Assembly: GCA_009785345.1 (NCBI GenBank)
Contig: WQWL01000004.1
Location: 22,693 to 86,692, forward strand
DNA from: Oscillospiraceae bacterium
GTDB lineage: Bacteria; Bacillota; Clostridia; Oscillospirales; Oscillospiraceae
Length of the DNA: 64,000 nucleotides
Reading direction: 5' to 3'
The notes beneath the pieces were generated by a model. The model was not told where the DNA came from, did no database searches, and worked only from the letters and a program-made list of their open reading frames with translations. Shown here piece after piece: positions 27,805 through 36,804 of the stretch (position 1 is its first letter; every line of letters starts with the position of its first letter). Both the position numbers and the translations under genes were made by a program.

Positions 27805-28368
27805 TTGGGTTTTATTGAACTGTTTTTGCTCTCAGTTGGGCTTGCAATGGATACTTTCGCTGTAGGAATTTGCATCGGCTTGACATTTAAAAAAGTCACG
27901 ATAAAGAATGCTCTTATCGTGGGTCTATATTTTGGGGTCTTCCAGGCAGGCATGCCACTAATTGGCTATTTCACCGCTGCACTTTTTGCAGAAAGAGTAG
28001 CTGCCTTTAGTTCGTGGATTGCATTTGGGCTGTTATGCTTAATCGGCGGAAAAATGATTTCTGACAGTTTTCAAAAAGAAGAGGTCGCAGAAAATGAGCA
28101 GTCATTAAAATTTGTGAAAATGTTACCACTTGCAATTGCAACAAGTATCGATGCTCTTGCAGTTGGTGTGTCGTTTGCATTCCTTGAAGTCAATGTCCTT
28201 CCTGCTATTTTGCTCATAGGTGTTACGACATTGGTTCTCTCAATAATTGGATTGAAGATTGGCAATGTTTTCGGCTTGAAATTCAGGTCAAAAGCGCAAG
28301 TTTTAGGCGGAGCTATATTAATCCTAATAGGTGTCCGCATACTTTCGGAGCACTTTGGTGTGTTTTAA
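27805..28368 (+). CDS. mntP: MntP-family manganese efflux pump
   Basis: 187 aa, six membrane helices. The repeated MntP signatures with membrane Asp are present: GLAMDTFAVGICIGL in helix 1 and ATSIDALAVGVSFAFL in helix 4. The family exports Mn(II). The start is TTG with GGAGG 7 bases before it. No manganese riboswitch was recognised upstream. Confidence 0.9.
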   Translation: MGFIELFLLSVGLAMDTFAVGICIGLTFKKVTIKNALIVGLYFGVFQAGMPLIGYFTAALFAERVAAFSSWIAFGLLCLIGGKMISDSFQKEEVAENEQSLKFVKMLPLAIATSIDALAVGVSFAFLEVNVLPAILLIGVTTLVLSIIGLKIGNVFGLKFRSKAQVLGGAILILIGVRILSEHFGVF

Positions 28369-28372
28369 TAAG

Positions 28373-28403
28373 CAAGCCCCTGCCGAAATCTGACAGGGAC
28401 TTG
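28373..28403. terminator. Hairpin between convergent mntP and rny
   Basis: CAAGCCCCTG / CAGGGACTTG, 9 of 10 pairs, between the two stops. It lacks a good T run in either direction. Confidence 0.5.
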
Positions 28404-28423
28404 ACTGTTGGTATTTATTAAAA

Positions 28424-29977
28424 TTACTTTGCGTATTCTACTGCTTTTGATTCGCGGAGAAGATTTACTTTTATTTGTCCTGGATATTCCAGTTCATCTT
28501 CAATTTTCTTTGCGATATCACGTGCCAGAAGAATCATTTCATCTTCAGAGACTTCTTCAGGTTTTACCATTATACGTATCTCACGTCCTGCTTGGATGGC
28601 GTAGGAACTATCAACACCCTTGAACGAACATGTAAGTTCTTCTAGTCTTTCAAGACGTTTAACATAACTTTCGATGTTCTCGCGACGTGCACCTGGTCTT
28701 GATGCGGATATTGCATCAGAGGCTTGAACAATGCATGCTACGACAGTTCTCGGATCAACATCACCGTGATGTGCATGAATGGCGTGAATTACTTCTTCGT
28801 TTTCTTTGTATTTTCTCGCTAGGTCTACACCGATGTTTACGTGACTGCCTTCGGTTTCGTGGTCTACTGATTTTCCTAAATCGTGTAATAGCCCTGCTCG
28901 TTTAGCTGTCATTACATCAGCTCCGAGTTCGGCTGCTAAAAGACCTGCTATGTGTGAAACTTCAATTGAGTGATTCAGAACATTTTGACCATAACTTGTA
29001 CGGAAGCGCATTCTGCCGAGCAACTTGACTATTTCCGGATGTAATCCGTGTACACCTGTTTCAAATGTTGCGCGATCACCTTCAGATTTAATTACCGCAT
29101 CGACTTCTCTCTTTGCTTTTTCGACCATTTCTTCGATTCTTGCAGGATGTATGCGTCCGTCTAAAATTAATTTTTCCAGTGAAATTCTTGCTACTTCACG
29201 ACGAACAGGATCGAAACCGGAGAGTGTTATTGCTTCCGGAGTGTCATCGATGATGAGATCGACTCCGGTTAGTGTTTCTATTGCACGAATGTTGCGACCT
29301 TCGCGACCTATGATGCGACCTTGCATTTCGTCATTGGGTAGGGGAACCACAGAGACGGTCGACTCAGCGACATGATCTGCTGCGCATCGTTGGATTGCGA
29401 GGGCAACTTGCTCTCTTGCCATTTTGTCTGCGTCTTCTTTAAGGCGATCTTCAATCTCTTTGATTTTCATTGCTGCTTCGTGTGTAACTTCGGACTCAAG
29501 ATTATTAATGAGATATGCCTTAGCTTCAGCGACTGTATAGCCGGAAATTCTCTCTAGCACTTCAAACTGGCTACGTTTCATTTCGGCGACTTCTTCATAC
29601 GCTGCTTCGAGGTCATTTTGCCTTTTCTCTATAGCTTCAGTTTTTCTCTCGATTATCTCGGTTTTTTTGTCCAGCATTTCTTCTTTTTGCTGGAGCCTAC
29701 GTTCTTGCTTTTGTGCCTCTGTACGGCGTTCTTTCATTTCGCGTTCGTGTTCGCCGCGACTTTTGTGTATTTCTTCTTTTGCTTCAAGTAATGCTTCGCG
29801 TTTTTTGTTTTCTGCACCTTTGATTGATTCGTTAATTATACGTTTTGCTTTTTCTTCTGCGCTTTGAATTGTTCGTTCAGAAACTTTCTTGCGATATGTG
29901 ATACCCAGAAGGAAGAACACTATCGCTGCTACGAGTACAATAGCCGCAGCTATTAAAAAAAATAAAATATTGGGCAT
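28424..29977 (-). CDS. rny: Ribonuclease Y
   Basis: 517 aa, normal length. An N-terminal membrane helix ([20 protein letters not shown]) and a long charged coiled coil (residues about 30-190) lead to a KH domain with [20 protein letters not shown] and an HD domain with [13 protein letters not shown]. RNase Y is the main membrane-tethered endonuclease starting mRNA decay in Firmicutes. AGGAGGTG stands before the ATG. It is monocistronic and divergent from the tRNA-Ser region. Confidence 0.97.
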   Translation of the reverse strand: MPNILFFLIAAAIVLVAAIVFFLLGITYRKKVSERTIQSAEEKAKRIINESIKGAENKKREALLEAKEEIHKSRGEHEREMKERRTEAQKQERRLQQKEEMLDKKTEIIERKTEAIEKRQNDLEAAYEEVAEMKRSQFEVLERISGYTVAEAKAYLINNLESEVTHEAAMKIKEIEDRLKEDADKMAREQVALAIQRCAADHVAESTVSVVPLPNDEMQGRIIGREGRNIRAIETLTGVDLIIDDTPEAITLSGFDPVRREVARISLEKLILDGRIHPARIEEMVEKAKREVDAVIKSEGDRATFETGVHGLHPEIVKLLGRMRFRTSYGQNVLNHSIEVSHIAGLLAAELGADVMTAKRAGLLHDLGKSVDHETEGSHVNIGVDLARKYKENEEVIHAIHAHHGDVDPRTVVACIVQASDAISASRPGARRENIESYVKRLERLEELTCSFKGVDSSYAIQAGREIRIMVKPEEVSEDEMILLARDIAKKIEDELEYPGQIKVNLLRESKAVEYAK

Positions 29978-30199
29978 TGCTTATATAGACACCTCCTTAA
30001 TTAGAAAGATTATAATGTGGTTCTTATTGAACCTATGATGAAAAGTCATACACCATGACTTGTCAAATCGTGAAACTCCCCTTACTATATTCCACTACTC
30101 TCATCCAAACTATTTTATAGCCCAACACACACTATGTCAAGCAAAAGAATTATTATTCATTATGAATGATGTCATAGATTGCGATTAGTATTAATATAC

Positions 30200-30228
30200 T
30201 TGACTTTGTGATAACCATAATTTATTAT
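30200..30228 (+). promoter_or_regulatory. Predicted promoter upstream of tRNA-Ser
   Basis: TTGACT, 17-base spacer, TATTAT, with a start near 30235, about 50 bases before the tRNA. Confidence 0.55.
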
Positions 30229-30285
30229 TGTATTCGTCACATGCGTAAATTAGAATTTATGAATATTTCTAAAATGTGATTAAAT

Positions 30286-30374
30286 GGAAGAGTGTCCGAG
30301 AGGTCGTAAGGTGCAGCATTGGAAATGCTGTGTAGGGCAACCTACCGCGGGTTCGAATCCCGCCTCTTCCGCCA
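30286..30374 (+). tRNA. tRNA-Ser (anticodon GGA), CCA encoded
   Basis: Acceptor GGAAGAG pairs with CTCTTCC; the anticodon arm CAGCA-TTGGAAA-TGCTG gives anticodon GGA. A long variable arm (GTAGGGCAACCTAC) is typical of class II serine tRNA, and GGTTCGAATCC is the T arm. G-CCA follows and is encoded. It reads UCC and UCU codons. Confidence 0.97.
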
Positions 30375-30449
30375 AAAGGAACAAATACGAACCCCGTAAT
30401 CATCGGAGATGTCGTAGTATTTGTTCATAAACTTTAACCCACGCAAACG

Positions 30450-30505
30450 ACAAGGGGCGAGATGCCATATTAAACATCTCGCTCTTTGTTGTTATTTTGT
30501 TTTAT
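30450..30505 (+). terminator. Terminator after tRNA-Ser
   Basis: A fully paired 15-bp stem (30450-30464 with 30475-30489, including two G-U pairs) around a 10-nt loop, followed by a T-rich stretch. A second hairpin, GAACAAATAC / GTATTTGTTC (30379-30426), lies between it and the tRNA. Confidence 0.7.
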
Positions 30506-30586
30506 TCGTTGGAATTTTTTTTGCGTACATATCCATAAATTCGGCAGGTGTCGGGTAGTAATCCGTCGCAGAATATGGTATAGTGG

Positions 30587-30640
30587 CGTGCAATTTATAT
30601 TTTTAATGCACGGCGGCTGAAAATAGCCGTCGTATTTTTA
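30587..30640 (+). promoter_or_regulatory. Attenuator-like leader of the sigma-ABC cassette
   Basis: A terminator hairpin ACGGCGGCT / AGCCGTCGT plus ATTTTTATC (30610-30640) shares its 5' bases with an upstream hairpin CGTGCA / TGCACG (30587-30612), so the two cannot form together. The sigma gene starts about 110 bases later. Confidence 0.45.
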
Positions 30641-30748
30641 TCAAAATTTTTGTACACACCTTAAATCCTTTTGCGCTTTTCACGCGTTAATACAAATAGA
30701 GAGCGATATTAAGCAAAAGGAGGGTTAGGCTGAAAGGAGGAGAGCTGC

Positions 30749-31282
30749 ATTACCGAATATTTTTTAATTCAGCGAGCACAAAAAGGAAATGCCGATGCTT
30801 TAGAAGTCTTGATTAAGAATTATTATTCAAACATTTTCGCTTACATCCTCCGTAGAATGGGCAAACGCGAGATTGCGGAGGATTTGACACAAGAAACATT
30901 TTTACGCCTTGTCAAAGGTATTGCGACGTATAAGCCAATCGGGAAATTTTCTAACTTCGTTTTTACGATTGCAGTAAATGTTTGCAACGACCATTACAGA
31001 AAAAGCACCCCATCTTTTGATGATAGTATTGATGTAGATTCTCTTGCGAGTAACAACAGTACCAATCATGCAGTAGAAAGTCGAGAGAACGTCATCGTTC
31101 TCAAAGATGCGATTGACCATTTGCCCGATATGCAAAAGGAAGTGATGCTGTTGCGTTTCTTTCATGATATGAAAATAAAGGACATCGCACAAATTACAAA
31201 CGCCTCTATTCCCACAGTAAAGTCACGATTGAATCAAGGGTTAAGCAAATTGCGGAAAATGCTAGGGAGTGATGATATATGA
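30749..31282 (+). CDS. ECF-type RNA polymerase sigma factor, probable ATT start
   Basis: About 177 aa. Region 2 contains YILRRMGKREIAEDLTQETF and region 4 LPDMQKEVMLLRFFHDMKIK and IPTVKSRLNQGLSKLRKML. The ORF track begins at an internal TTG (30809), which would cut the first helix of region 2. The frame continues 20 codons upstream with TEYFLIQRAQKGNADALEVL, the usual sigma N-terminus, and reaches an ATT at 30749 with a perfect AAGGAGG 8 bases before it; no ATG, GTG or TTG fits, and a stop lies six codons further up. It heads a four-gene overlapping operon with an ABC exporter. Confidence 0.85.
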   Translation: MTEYFLIQRAQKGNADALEVLIKNYYSNIFAYILRRMGKREIAEDLTQETFLRLVKGIATYKPIGKFSNFVFTIAVNVCNDHYRKSTPSFDDSIDVDSLASNNSTNHAVESRENVIVLKDAIDHLPDMQKEVMLLRFFHDMKIKDIAQITNASIPTVKSRLNQGLSKLRKMLGSDDI

Positions 31283-32046
31283 AGAACATAGATAAAAAAA
31301 TGATTCGGCAAATAAAGAAAGCCTATCCTGTTTCACCTTTGAAAGAAAGCAATATGCAAGCTACAATCTCTCAAGCGAAACTGCTGCTATTGGAGAACAC
31401 GAAATACAACCATTCACTTGGATTCTTTATCTGGAGTCAAATCAAAAACATCTCGCCCTTCTTTTGGCTATTACAATTACTTTGTTTTGTATACATGATG
31501 TGGAATGTTCGTGGTGCAGCAGACATTGAAAGTATACGCATTCTTTTTGCCATGCTAGTTCCCGTGTTGGTGCTATACATGTTGCCGGAACTATATAAGA
31601 TGCATATTAATAATATGACTGAATTGGAAGCGGCTTGTGCTCACAGTCCTGCAAAAATTGTCGCTTCAAAATTGCTGATTTTGAGCACTAGCAATTTTAT
31701 TGTTATAACAATGATTTCATTCGTATTTGGGCTATATCATCAACTCAATGTCGCAACTATTCTTGCCCAAGGCTTGATACCACTAAATATTTCAATCAGC
31801 ATTTCACTCTTGTTTTTCGAATTTGTCAAATTTAAATCACCATATGCCATGCTTGTGTCCGCTGTGCTAATTGCAGTTACAATTGCAGCGATGATGCAGT
31901 CGGCGCTATTAGGGTGGCCGATTTATATCAGAGCTTTTGAATATTGGCAGGCGACATTATTTGTCAGCGCTATCATACTATTCGCTCTTATGAGTATAAC
32001 ACTATACAGAGCAAACCATGCAAAGGAGTGGTACTATGGAACTTAA
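31279..32046 (+). CDS. Membrane protein of the sigma-ABC cassette, possible anti-sigma factor
   Basis: 255 aa, overlapping the sigma stop by 4 bases. A soluble N-terminus of about 60 residues (KNIDKKMIRQIKKAYPVSPL) is followed by six membrane helices. No named domain was recognised. Position and topology (short cytosolic head, membrane body) suggest control of the sigma factor or a part of the transporter; this is inference. The next gene begins inside its last codons. Confidence 0.75.
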   Translation: MKNIDKKMIRQIKKAYPVSPLKESNMQATISQAKLLLLENTKYNHSLGFFIWSQIKNISPFFWLLQLLCFVYMMWNVRGAADIESIRILFAMLVPVLVLYMLPELYKMHINNMTELEAACAHSPAKIVASKLLILSTSNFIVITMISFVFGLYHQLNVATILAQGLIPLNISISISLLFFEFVKFKSPYAMLVSAVLIAVTIAAMMQSALLGWPIYIRAFEYWQATLFVSAIILFALMSITLYRANHAKEWYYGT

Positions 32047-32929
32047 AATTCAAAATGTAACCAAGAAGTATAAAGATTTGGTTGCTGTAAATGCATTTGA
32101 TGGCACGCTTACACCGGGCATTTATGGTCTACTTGGTCCAAACGGTGCAGGAAAAACAACTCTCCTGCGAGTGGTTTGTGCCCTAACAAGACCAACCGAG
32201 GGAAAAGTTCTCTATGGTAACATGGAAATTGAGAAGCTTGGAGCTGAGTATCGGAAAGTGTTGGGTTTCATGCCGCAGAATTTTGGATATTACCCACATT
32301 TCAAAACGGAGCGATATTTGGAATACATAGCATCTATTAAGGGGCTAAATCCGCATTATGCAAAGAACAAGATTAGTTCACTTTTAGAACTTGTTGGATT
32401 GACTGAAAAACGCAAAAGTAAGGTCGGGCACTTATCCGGCGGTATGCGCCAGCGCTTAGGCATTGCACAGGCACTATTAAACGACCCTGACGTATTGATT
32501 TTAGACGAACCAACAGCCGGGCTTGATCCGGAGGAGCGTGTTAAGTTCCGCAATTTGATTAGCACGATTTCGCAGGAGAAAATCACAATCCTCTCTACCC
32601 ATATCATTACTGATGTTGCATACATTGCAAGTGACATTTTACTTATGAAAGAAGGGCATCTTACATTCAGAGGAAGTGTTGATGCGCTGATAGGTATGGT
32701 ACAGGGGAAGGTGTGGAGCACTACAGTAGAAAGTTGTGAGATTGGCGGTATTACAAAGAACTACATTGTCAGCAATGTGCAAAACACTGCTGACCAGACA
32801 GAGTTACGCATCATTTCCGGTGACAAGCCGACAAATGATGCTGTACAAGTAGAGCCGACGTTGGAAGATGCCTATCTATTCTATACCGGCGAAATAGGGA
32901 CGGCGGGAGGTCCAGAAAATGAAATTTGA
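32036..32929 (+). CDS. ABC transporter ATP-binding protein
   Basis: 297 aa from MELKIQNVTKKYKDL. Walker A GPNGAGKTTLLR, Q-loop MPQNFGYYPH, signature LSGGMRQRLGIAQAL and Walker B VLILDEPTAGLDPEER are all intact. It belongs to the drug/bacteriocin export-type (CcmA-like) ATPases. The start at 32036 has AAGGAG 7 bases before it and overlaps the previous gene by 11 bases; the ORF-track Met at 32018 is upstream. It forms an exporter with the next gene. Confidence 0.95.
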   Translation: MELKIQNVTKKYKDLVAVNAFDGTLTPGIYGLLGPNGAGKTTLLRVVCALTRPTEGKVLYGNMEIEKLGAEYRKVLGFMPQNFGYYPHFKTERYLEYIASIKGLNPHYAKNKISSLLELVGLTEKRKSKVGHLSGGMRQRLGIAQALLNDPDVLILDEPTAGLDPEERVKFRNLISTISQEKITILSTHIITDVAYIASDILLMKEGHLTFRGSVDALIGMVQGKVWSTTVESCEIGGITKNYIVSNVQNTADQTELRIISGDKPTNDAVQVEPTLEDAYLFYTGEIGTAGGPENEI

Positions 32930-33968
32930 ATTATATAAAATATTTTGCAGAAGAACTACAGTCGTAATATTAGTGATGTTCTTTTTGCTGTCAGGTGTTT
33001 TCATGATGCAAAGTTTTACGGATAGCAGTGAAAGACTTGCGTACGTTTCAAATGAGGGTTTGCGTCAAACCCATATATATTGGGCAAGATGGGATAACTA
33101 CAACACAATGAGTGTGATAGAAGCAACCGGGAACTTAGGTGAACTGCCTTATGGTGGTTGGCTTTTTCCTAGAGAAAGATGGATTCCCTTTCAAGCAGAT
33201 GTGGATAGCCCAATTATTCAACGGATTGTAGATATGTACCGTCAAGTCGAAATACCAGACGATGCTATGAGTTATACAGATGTGTGGTGGCATATATTTA
33301 ATCAAGGCGGCAATTTCATCTTGTGGTTATTTGGGCTTAGTTTCATTGTTATTATAGGAGTGGCACCGGTCTTTGCTGAGGAGCGGAGTACAGGGGTTGA
33401 TAAGATTATACTCACTTCAAAACACGGCAAAAATAAACTAATCGCAAATAAGATTATAGCTTCTTTACTATTTGCGACAGTCATATATCTGGCATATTTT
33501 ACGTTGATCACAATACCGCGACTTTTGCGTTTTAACGTGGATTTACAACAAGTGATGCAAGTTAACTTCGCACCATTCAGTCAATCACCGTATAGCTATT
33601 TGATGTCAGAATTTCTAATACGCTATTTTGCCGTGGGGCTTCTATCTTACCTATTGCTTTGTATGATGGGGCTGACTATTTCTGCACTATCTCGCAACCC
33701 GTTTATAGCGATTATTCCGTCATTGGGGCTGTTTTTTGTAACGCTATTTGATATACGGTTCATTTCTGTTGGGCTGCATCGCTTTTTCACGTTATTCCCG
33801 GCAAATTCGATAGGTCAAACAGATGTGTGGCACGTTCCTGATTTCTATAACATTTTTGGGCTACTGATCGACAGACCAACAATGACAGTAATCTTTTCTG
33901 CGGTAAGCATATGCGTTCTCGCCGCGTCATGCGTACTAATAACAAAACGCATGGAAGCGTCGAATTAA
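32919..33968 (+). CDS. ABC transporter permease (ABC-2 type)
   Basis: 349 aa overlapping the ATPase by 11 bases. It has an N-terminal helix (VVILVMFFLLSGVFMMQSF), an extracytoplasmic loop of about 110 residues, then five helices including FILWLFGLSFIVIIGVAPVF with the AEERSTGVDKIILTSKHGK stretch common in ABC-2 permeases. Substrate unknown; the sigma cassette suggests a response to envelope or peptide stress. Confidence 0.85.
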   Translation: MKFELYKIFCRRTTVVILVMFFLLSGVFMMQSFTDSSERLAYVSNEGLRQTHIYWARWDNYNTMSVIEATGNLGELPYGGWLFPRERWIPFQADVDSPIIQRIVDMYRQVEIPDDAMSYTDVWWHIFNQGGNFILWLFGLSFIVIIGVAPVFAEERSTGVDKIILTSKHGKNKLIANKIIASLLFATVIYLAYFTLITIPRLLRFNVDLQQVMQVNFAPFSQSPYSYLMSEFLIRYFAVGLLSYLLLCMMGLTISALSRNPFIAIIPSLGLFFVTLFDIRFISVGLHRFFTLFPANSIGQTDVWHVPDFYNIFGLLIDRPTMTVIFSAVSICVLAASCVLITKRMEASN

Positions 33969-34030
33969 AGAGTGCTAATTAGTAAGCATGAGGCATAGAG
34001 AACAAGAAAACTGTACGCAAAGCAAACCCG

Positions 34031-34186
34031 ATGTATGCCAACCCGCCTAAAAGTGTTGAGGGGCAACTTCGAGAGTGCAATGAATATGCAGAGCGTCATA
34101 ACATGACGATTGTAAACACATATGTTGAAGAAGAGTTCTCAGCAATTGACAAATCAGCATTGATTGTACCTATTTGGATGTTATAG
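34031..34186 (+). pseudogene. Serine recombinase remnant
   Basis: Too short for the ORF track. It codes MYANPPKSVEGQLRECNEYA followed by ERHNMTIVNTYVEEEFSAID, matching the region after the catalytic Ser in large serine recombinases (SxEGQLxECxxYA ... YxDxxxSA). Both ends are missing and it stops at TAG 34184. It marks a past mobile element at the left border of the accessory island. Confidence 0.7.
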
Positions 34187-34221
34187 TTATTTGAACAATG
34201 CACCTCGTCAAACTTGCCTAC

Positions 34222-34254
34222 TATCCCTTGCAATTGCAGGGGATAATATTTTTT
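34222..34254 (+). terminator. Intrinsic terminator
   Basis: TATCCCTTGCAATTGCAGGGGATA, a nearly complete palindrome with one wobble pair, followed by ATATTTTTT. Confidence 0.75.
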
Positions 34255-34300
34255 AACAGCCCATTACCAAAAGGCATAATGTGTTATTCAATATAAGCAT

Positions 34301-34329
34301 TAGACATATAACCATCATTCCTGTATAAT
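34301..34329 (+). promoter_or_regulatory. Predicted promoter of the MFS-LysR pair
   Basis: TAGACA, 17-base spacer, TATAAT. The leader of about 155 bases then holds hairpins TTAGTTTGAA / TTCAAACTAA (34351-34374) and TGCGG-GAAA-CCGCA (34402-34415) and a distant pair AATGACCAT / ATGGTCATT. Confidence 0.6.
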
Positions 34330-34492
34330 CGCTTCATAAGGGAGATGTGATTAGTTTGAATAAATTCAAACTAACGAAAGAATGTGCCAATTTGCTCTCC
34401 CTGCGGGAAACCGCAAATTAATGCACGAAATGACCATACCTTATCCATGGTTGTTTTGTGACTAGGTAGTAAACAAAGGGATGGTCATTATT

Positions 34493-35734
34493 ATGAAGAA
34501 AAAGATTTTCTACGGTTGGTATGTGGTTATCGCTTGTATAATTATTGCTGCTGCGGGCATTGGGTTCCATAATACGGCAAGTATATTTATTATACCGGTT
34601 ACTGAGGATTTAGGGTTATCTAGGGGGGAATTTACATTTTTTCGCACAATAATTGCTCTTTTGGGCGCCGTGTTGCTTCCACTATATGGCAGGTTAGCAA
34701 AGCGGTTTAGCATAAAAAGCGTTATGTTAGTTGGCACTGTACTAAGCAGTTTATCATTAGTTGGATATTCATACGCCACACACCTCTGGCATTTCTATTT
34801 GATAGCGATATTTAATGGGCTATTTGTAAATGCATCTCATTTCATGATGATTGGTATACTAATTAACAGATGGTTCGAGGATAAAAGAGGTCTTGCATTG
34901 GGGCTGGCTTTCGCTGGCAGTGGCCTCGGCGCTGCAATAATGAACCCAATGGCGAGTGTAATTATCGAAACTTTTGATTGGCGATGGGGATTCCGTTTTA
35001 TGGGGATTGTTGCTGTTATAATATTGATTCCTACAATAGTATTTCTCATTAAGGAAAGTCCTGAAAAAATGAAATTATCTCCTTATAGGAAAGACAACAA
35101 AGATATTGCAAAAGCACCTAATACGCGTACTCCTACAGGGCTTACTCTTACAGAAGCACGAAAAACTCCTGTATTTTGGTTTTTAGCTGTTGCCTTGTTT
35201 AGCATTGCAATAGGGGCAGCAGGTCCGCATTCTCATATTGCTCCATATCTTGTGGATTTAGGATATTATCCAACACTTGTCGCGACTATTGTATCCTTTT
35301 CGATGGTAATTTTGACAGTTGGCAAAATACTTATGGGAAATATTTTTGACCGTTCCGGAACATTTGTTGGTGGTATCATTTTGGGAAGTCTGTTTATACT
35401 ATCTCCAATTTTTGCTCTTCTGGCTACAAACCCCACTGCCGCTTGGCTTCACGCCTTTATTTTAGGGATGGCTGCAACGGGATTTTCAATTTCTGCTAAT
35501 ATTTTCGTAATGAAGTTTTTCGGAGAAAAAGATTTCCCTGTCATTCTTAGTGTGTTTTCATCTATAATGGCATTTGGGGGTGCTTTCGCTCCACCTGCTA
35601 TGGGCTTTGTTTATGACATTTTTGGTACTTACACAAATGCTTGGTATTTTCTGATAGCGTCAGGAATTGCTGTATTCATCTGCTTTATTGGTGTAAATGT
35701 GACAGGCAAGAAATTATTAAATTCGCAAAATTGA
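34493..35734 (+). CDS. MFS transporter, oxalate/formate antiporter-like (OFA) family
   Basis: 413 aa, 12 helices. It starts MKKKIFYGWYVVIACIIIAA with the GWYVV motif typical of OFA-family carriers, and has RLAKRFSIKSVMLVGT as motif A. It probably transports a small organic anion, unknown. The ATG at 34493 is preferred to 34481, which has AAAGGG directly against it. It is followed by a LysR gene in the same direction, probably its regulator. A decayed second copy of its ends lies at 41796-42010. Confidence 0.88.
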   Translation: MKKKIFYGWYVVIACIIIAAAGIGFHNTASIFIIPVTEDLGLSRGEFTFFRTIIALLGAVLLPLYGRLAKRFSIKSVMLVGTVLSSLSLVGYSYATHLWHFYLIAIFNGLFVNASHFMMIGILINRWFEDKRGLALGLAFAGSGLGAAIMNPMASVIIETFDWRWGFRFMGIVAVIILIPTIVFLIKESPEKMKLSPYRKDNKDIAKAPNTRTPTGLTLTEARKTPVFWFLAVALFSIAIGAAGPHSHIAPYLVDLGYYPTLVATIVSFSMVILTVGKILMGNIFDRSGTFVGGIILGSLFILSPIFALLATNPTAAWLHAFILGMAATGFSISANIFVMKFFGEKDFPVILSVFSSIMAFGGAFAPPAMGFVYDIFGTYTNAWYFLIASGIAVFICFIGVNVTGKKLLNSQN

Positions 35735-35740
35735 TTTAAC

Positions 35741-35807
35741 GGGTAATGTCAAATAGTCTATGAAAAACTAACGTCATTCTGCGGGTCGTCGCGGAATGAC
35801 GAGATAA
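35741..35807. repeat. 67-bp dispersed repeat with CGTCATTCTGCG palindrome, copy A
   Basis: Nearly the same 67 bases as 57052-57118: GGGTAATGTCAAATAGTCTA, then AAAAACTAACGTCATTCTGC and the palindrome arm CGCGGAATGACGAG. It lies between the MFS and LysR genes. Confidence 0.85.
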
Positions 35808-35826
35808 TAAGATTAGGGGTATTCTT

Positions 35827-36717
35827 ATGGAAATTAGAGTGTTGAAATATTTTTTAGAAGTAGCAAACAAAGGTAGTTTTTCAGCTGCCGCAAAATCCTT
35901 GCACCTATCTCAACCAACACTTTCACGACAGTTAGGCGAACTAGAGAAAAACATTGGCAAAAAGCTGTTTATCCGAAGCAGTATAAGAACAGCACTAACT
36001 GAGGATGGTATGTTTCTTCAAAAGAGAGCGCAAGAAATTATAGATTTGACGCAAAAGACTGAATCAGAATTACGCCAATCTGACAGCTTCATCGGTGGTA
36101 ATATATGGATTGGTGCAGGCGAATCGGAAGGTATGCGAATAGTTGCAAAAACCATTAATTCTTTAAGAAAAGACTTTCCAAATATCCATGTACATTTAAT
36201 AAGTGCAAATGCAACTGACACTATTGAGCGATTGGAAAAAGGTCTTATTGACTTTGGAGTTGGAGTTGGAGGTATTGATTTGAACAACTATGAGTCAATG
36301 TGGCTGCCTACCGCACATGCTGATGGGCTGCTAATGCGTAAAGATAGCCCTCTTGCTTCTCGTACTGCGATTACTCCAAATGACCTAAAAGGAATACCCA
36401 TCATTTCACCTAGAAGTGAAAGTTTGCGTCATCGATATGAACAATGGTTAGGTTATAGCTTTGATTCATTAGATATCGTTGCTACCTTTAATCTTATATA
36501 TAATGCTGCGTTTCTGGTAGAGGAAGGTGTCGGTTACGCCTTGACTATAGATCGCCTTGTAACTACTTCTGAAAACTATCCTCTATGTTTCGTGCCGTGT
36601 GAGCCAAAAATGGAAGTGCGTTCAAACATAGTGTGGAAAAAGCAACAGGTGTTTTCAAAATCTTCGCAGAAGTTTTTGGAGCGATTACAGGAGCTAACTT
36701 CGGATTCGACATCGTAA
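35827..36717 (+). CDS. LysR-family transcriptional regulator
   Basis: 296 aa. The N-terminal winged helix (VANKGSFSAAAKSLHLSQPT, LSRQLGELEKNIGKKLFIR) is the classic LysR DNA-binding domain; the rest is the effector-binding fold with GLIDFGVGVGGIDL. It probably controls the adjacent OFA-family MFS gene. Ribosome site is weak (TAGGGG). A decayed copy of the C-terminal part is at 42071-42313. Confidence 0.93.
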   Translation: MEIRVLKYFLEVANKGSFSAAAKSLHLSQPTLSRQLGELEKNIGKKLFIRSSIRTALTEDGMFLQKRAQEIIDLTQKTESELRQSDSFIGGNIWIGAGESEGMRIVAKTINSLRKDFPNIHVHLISANATDTIERLEKGLIDFGVGVGGIDLNNYESMWLPTAHADGLLMRKDSPLASRTAITPNDLKGIPIISPRSESLRHRYEQWLGYSFDSLDIVATFNLIYNAAFLVEEGVGYALTIDRLVTTSENYPLCFVPCEPKMEVRSNIVWKKQQVFSKSSQKFLERLQELTSDSTS

Positions 36718-36804
36718 ATTATTTGATGTTGTCATGGCTTACAGGTATATGTTAAGATAAAGTCGATAATACTGAACAATTACAGAATCGGAGGGTGATA
36801 GAGT

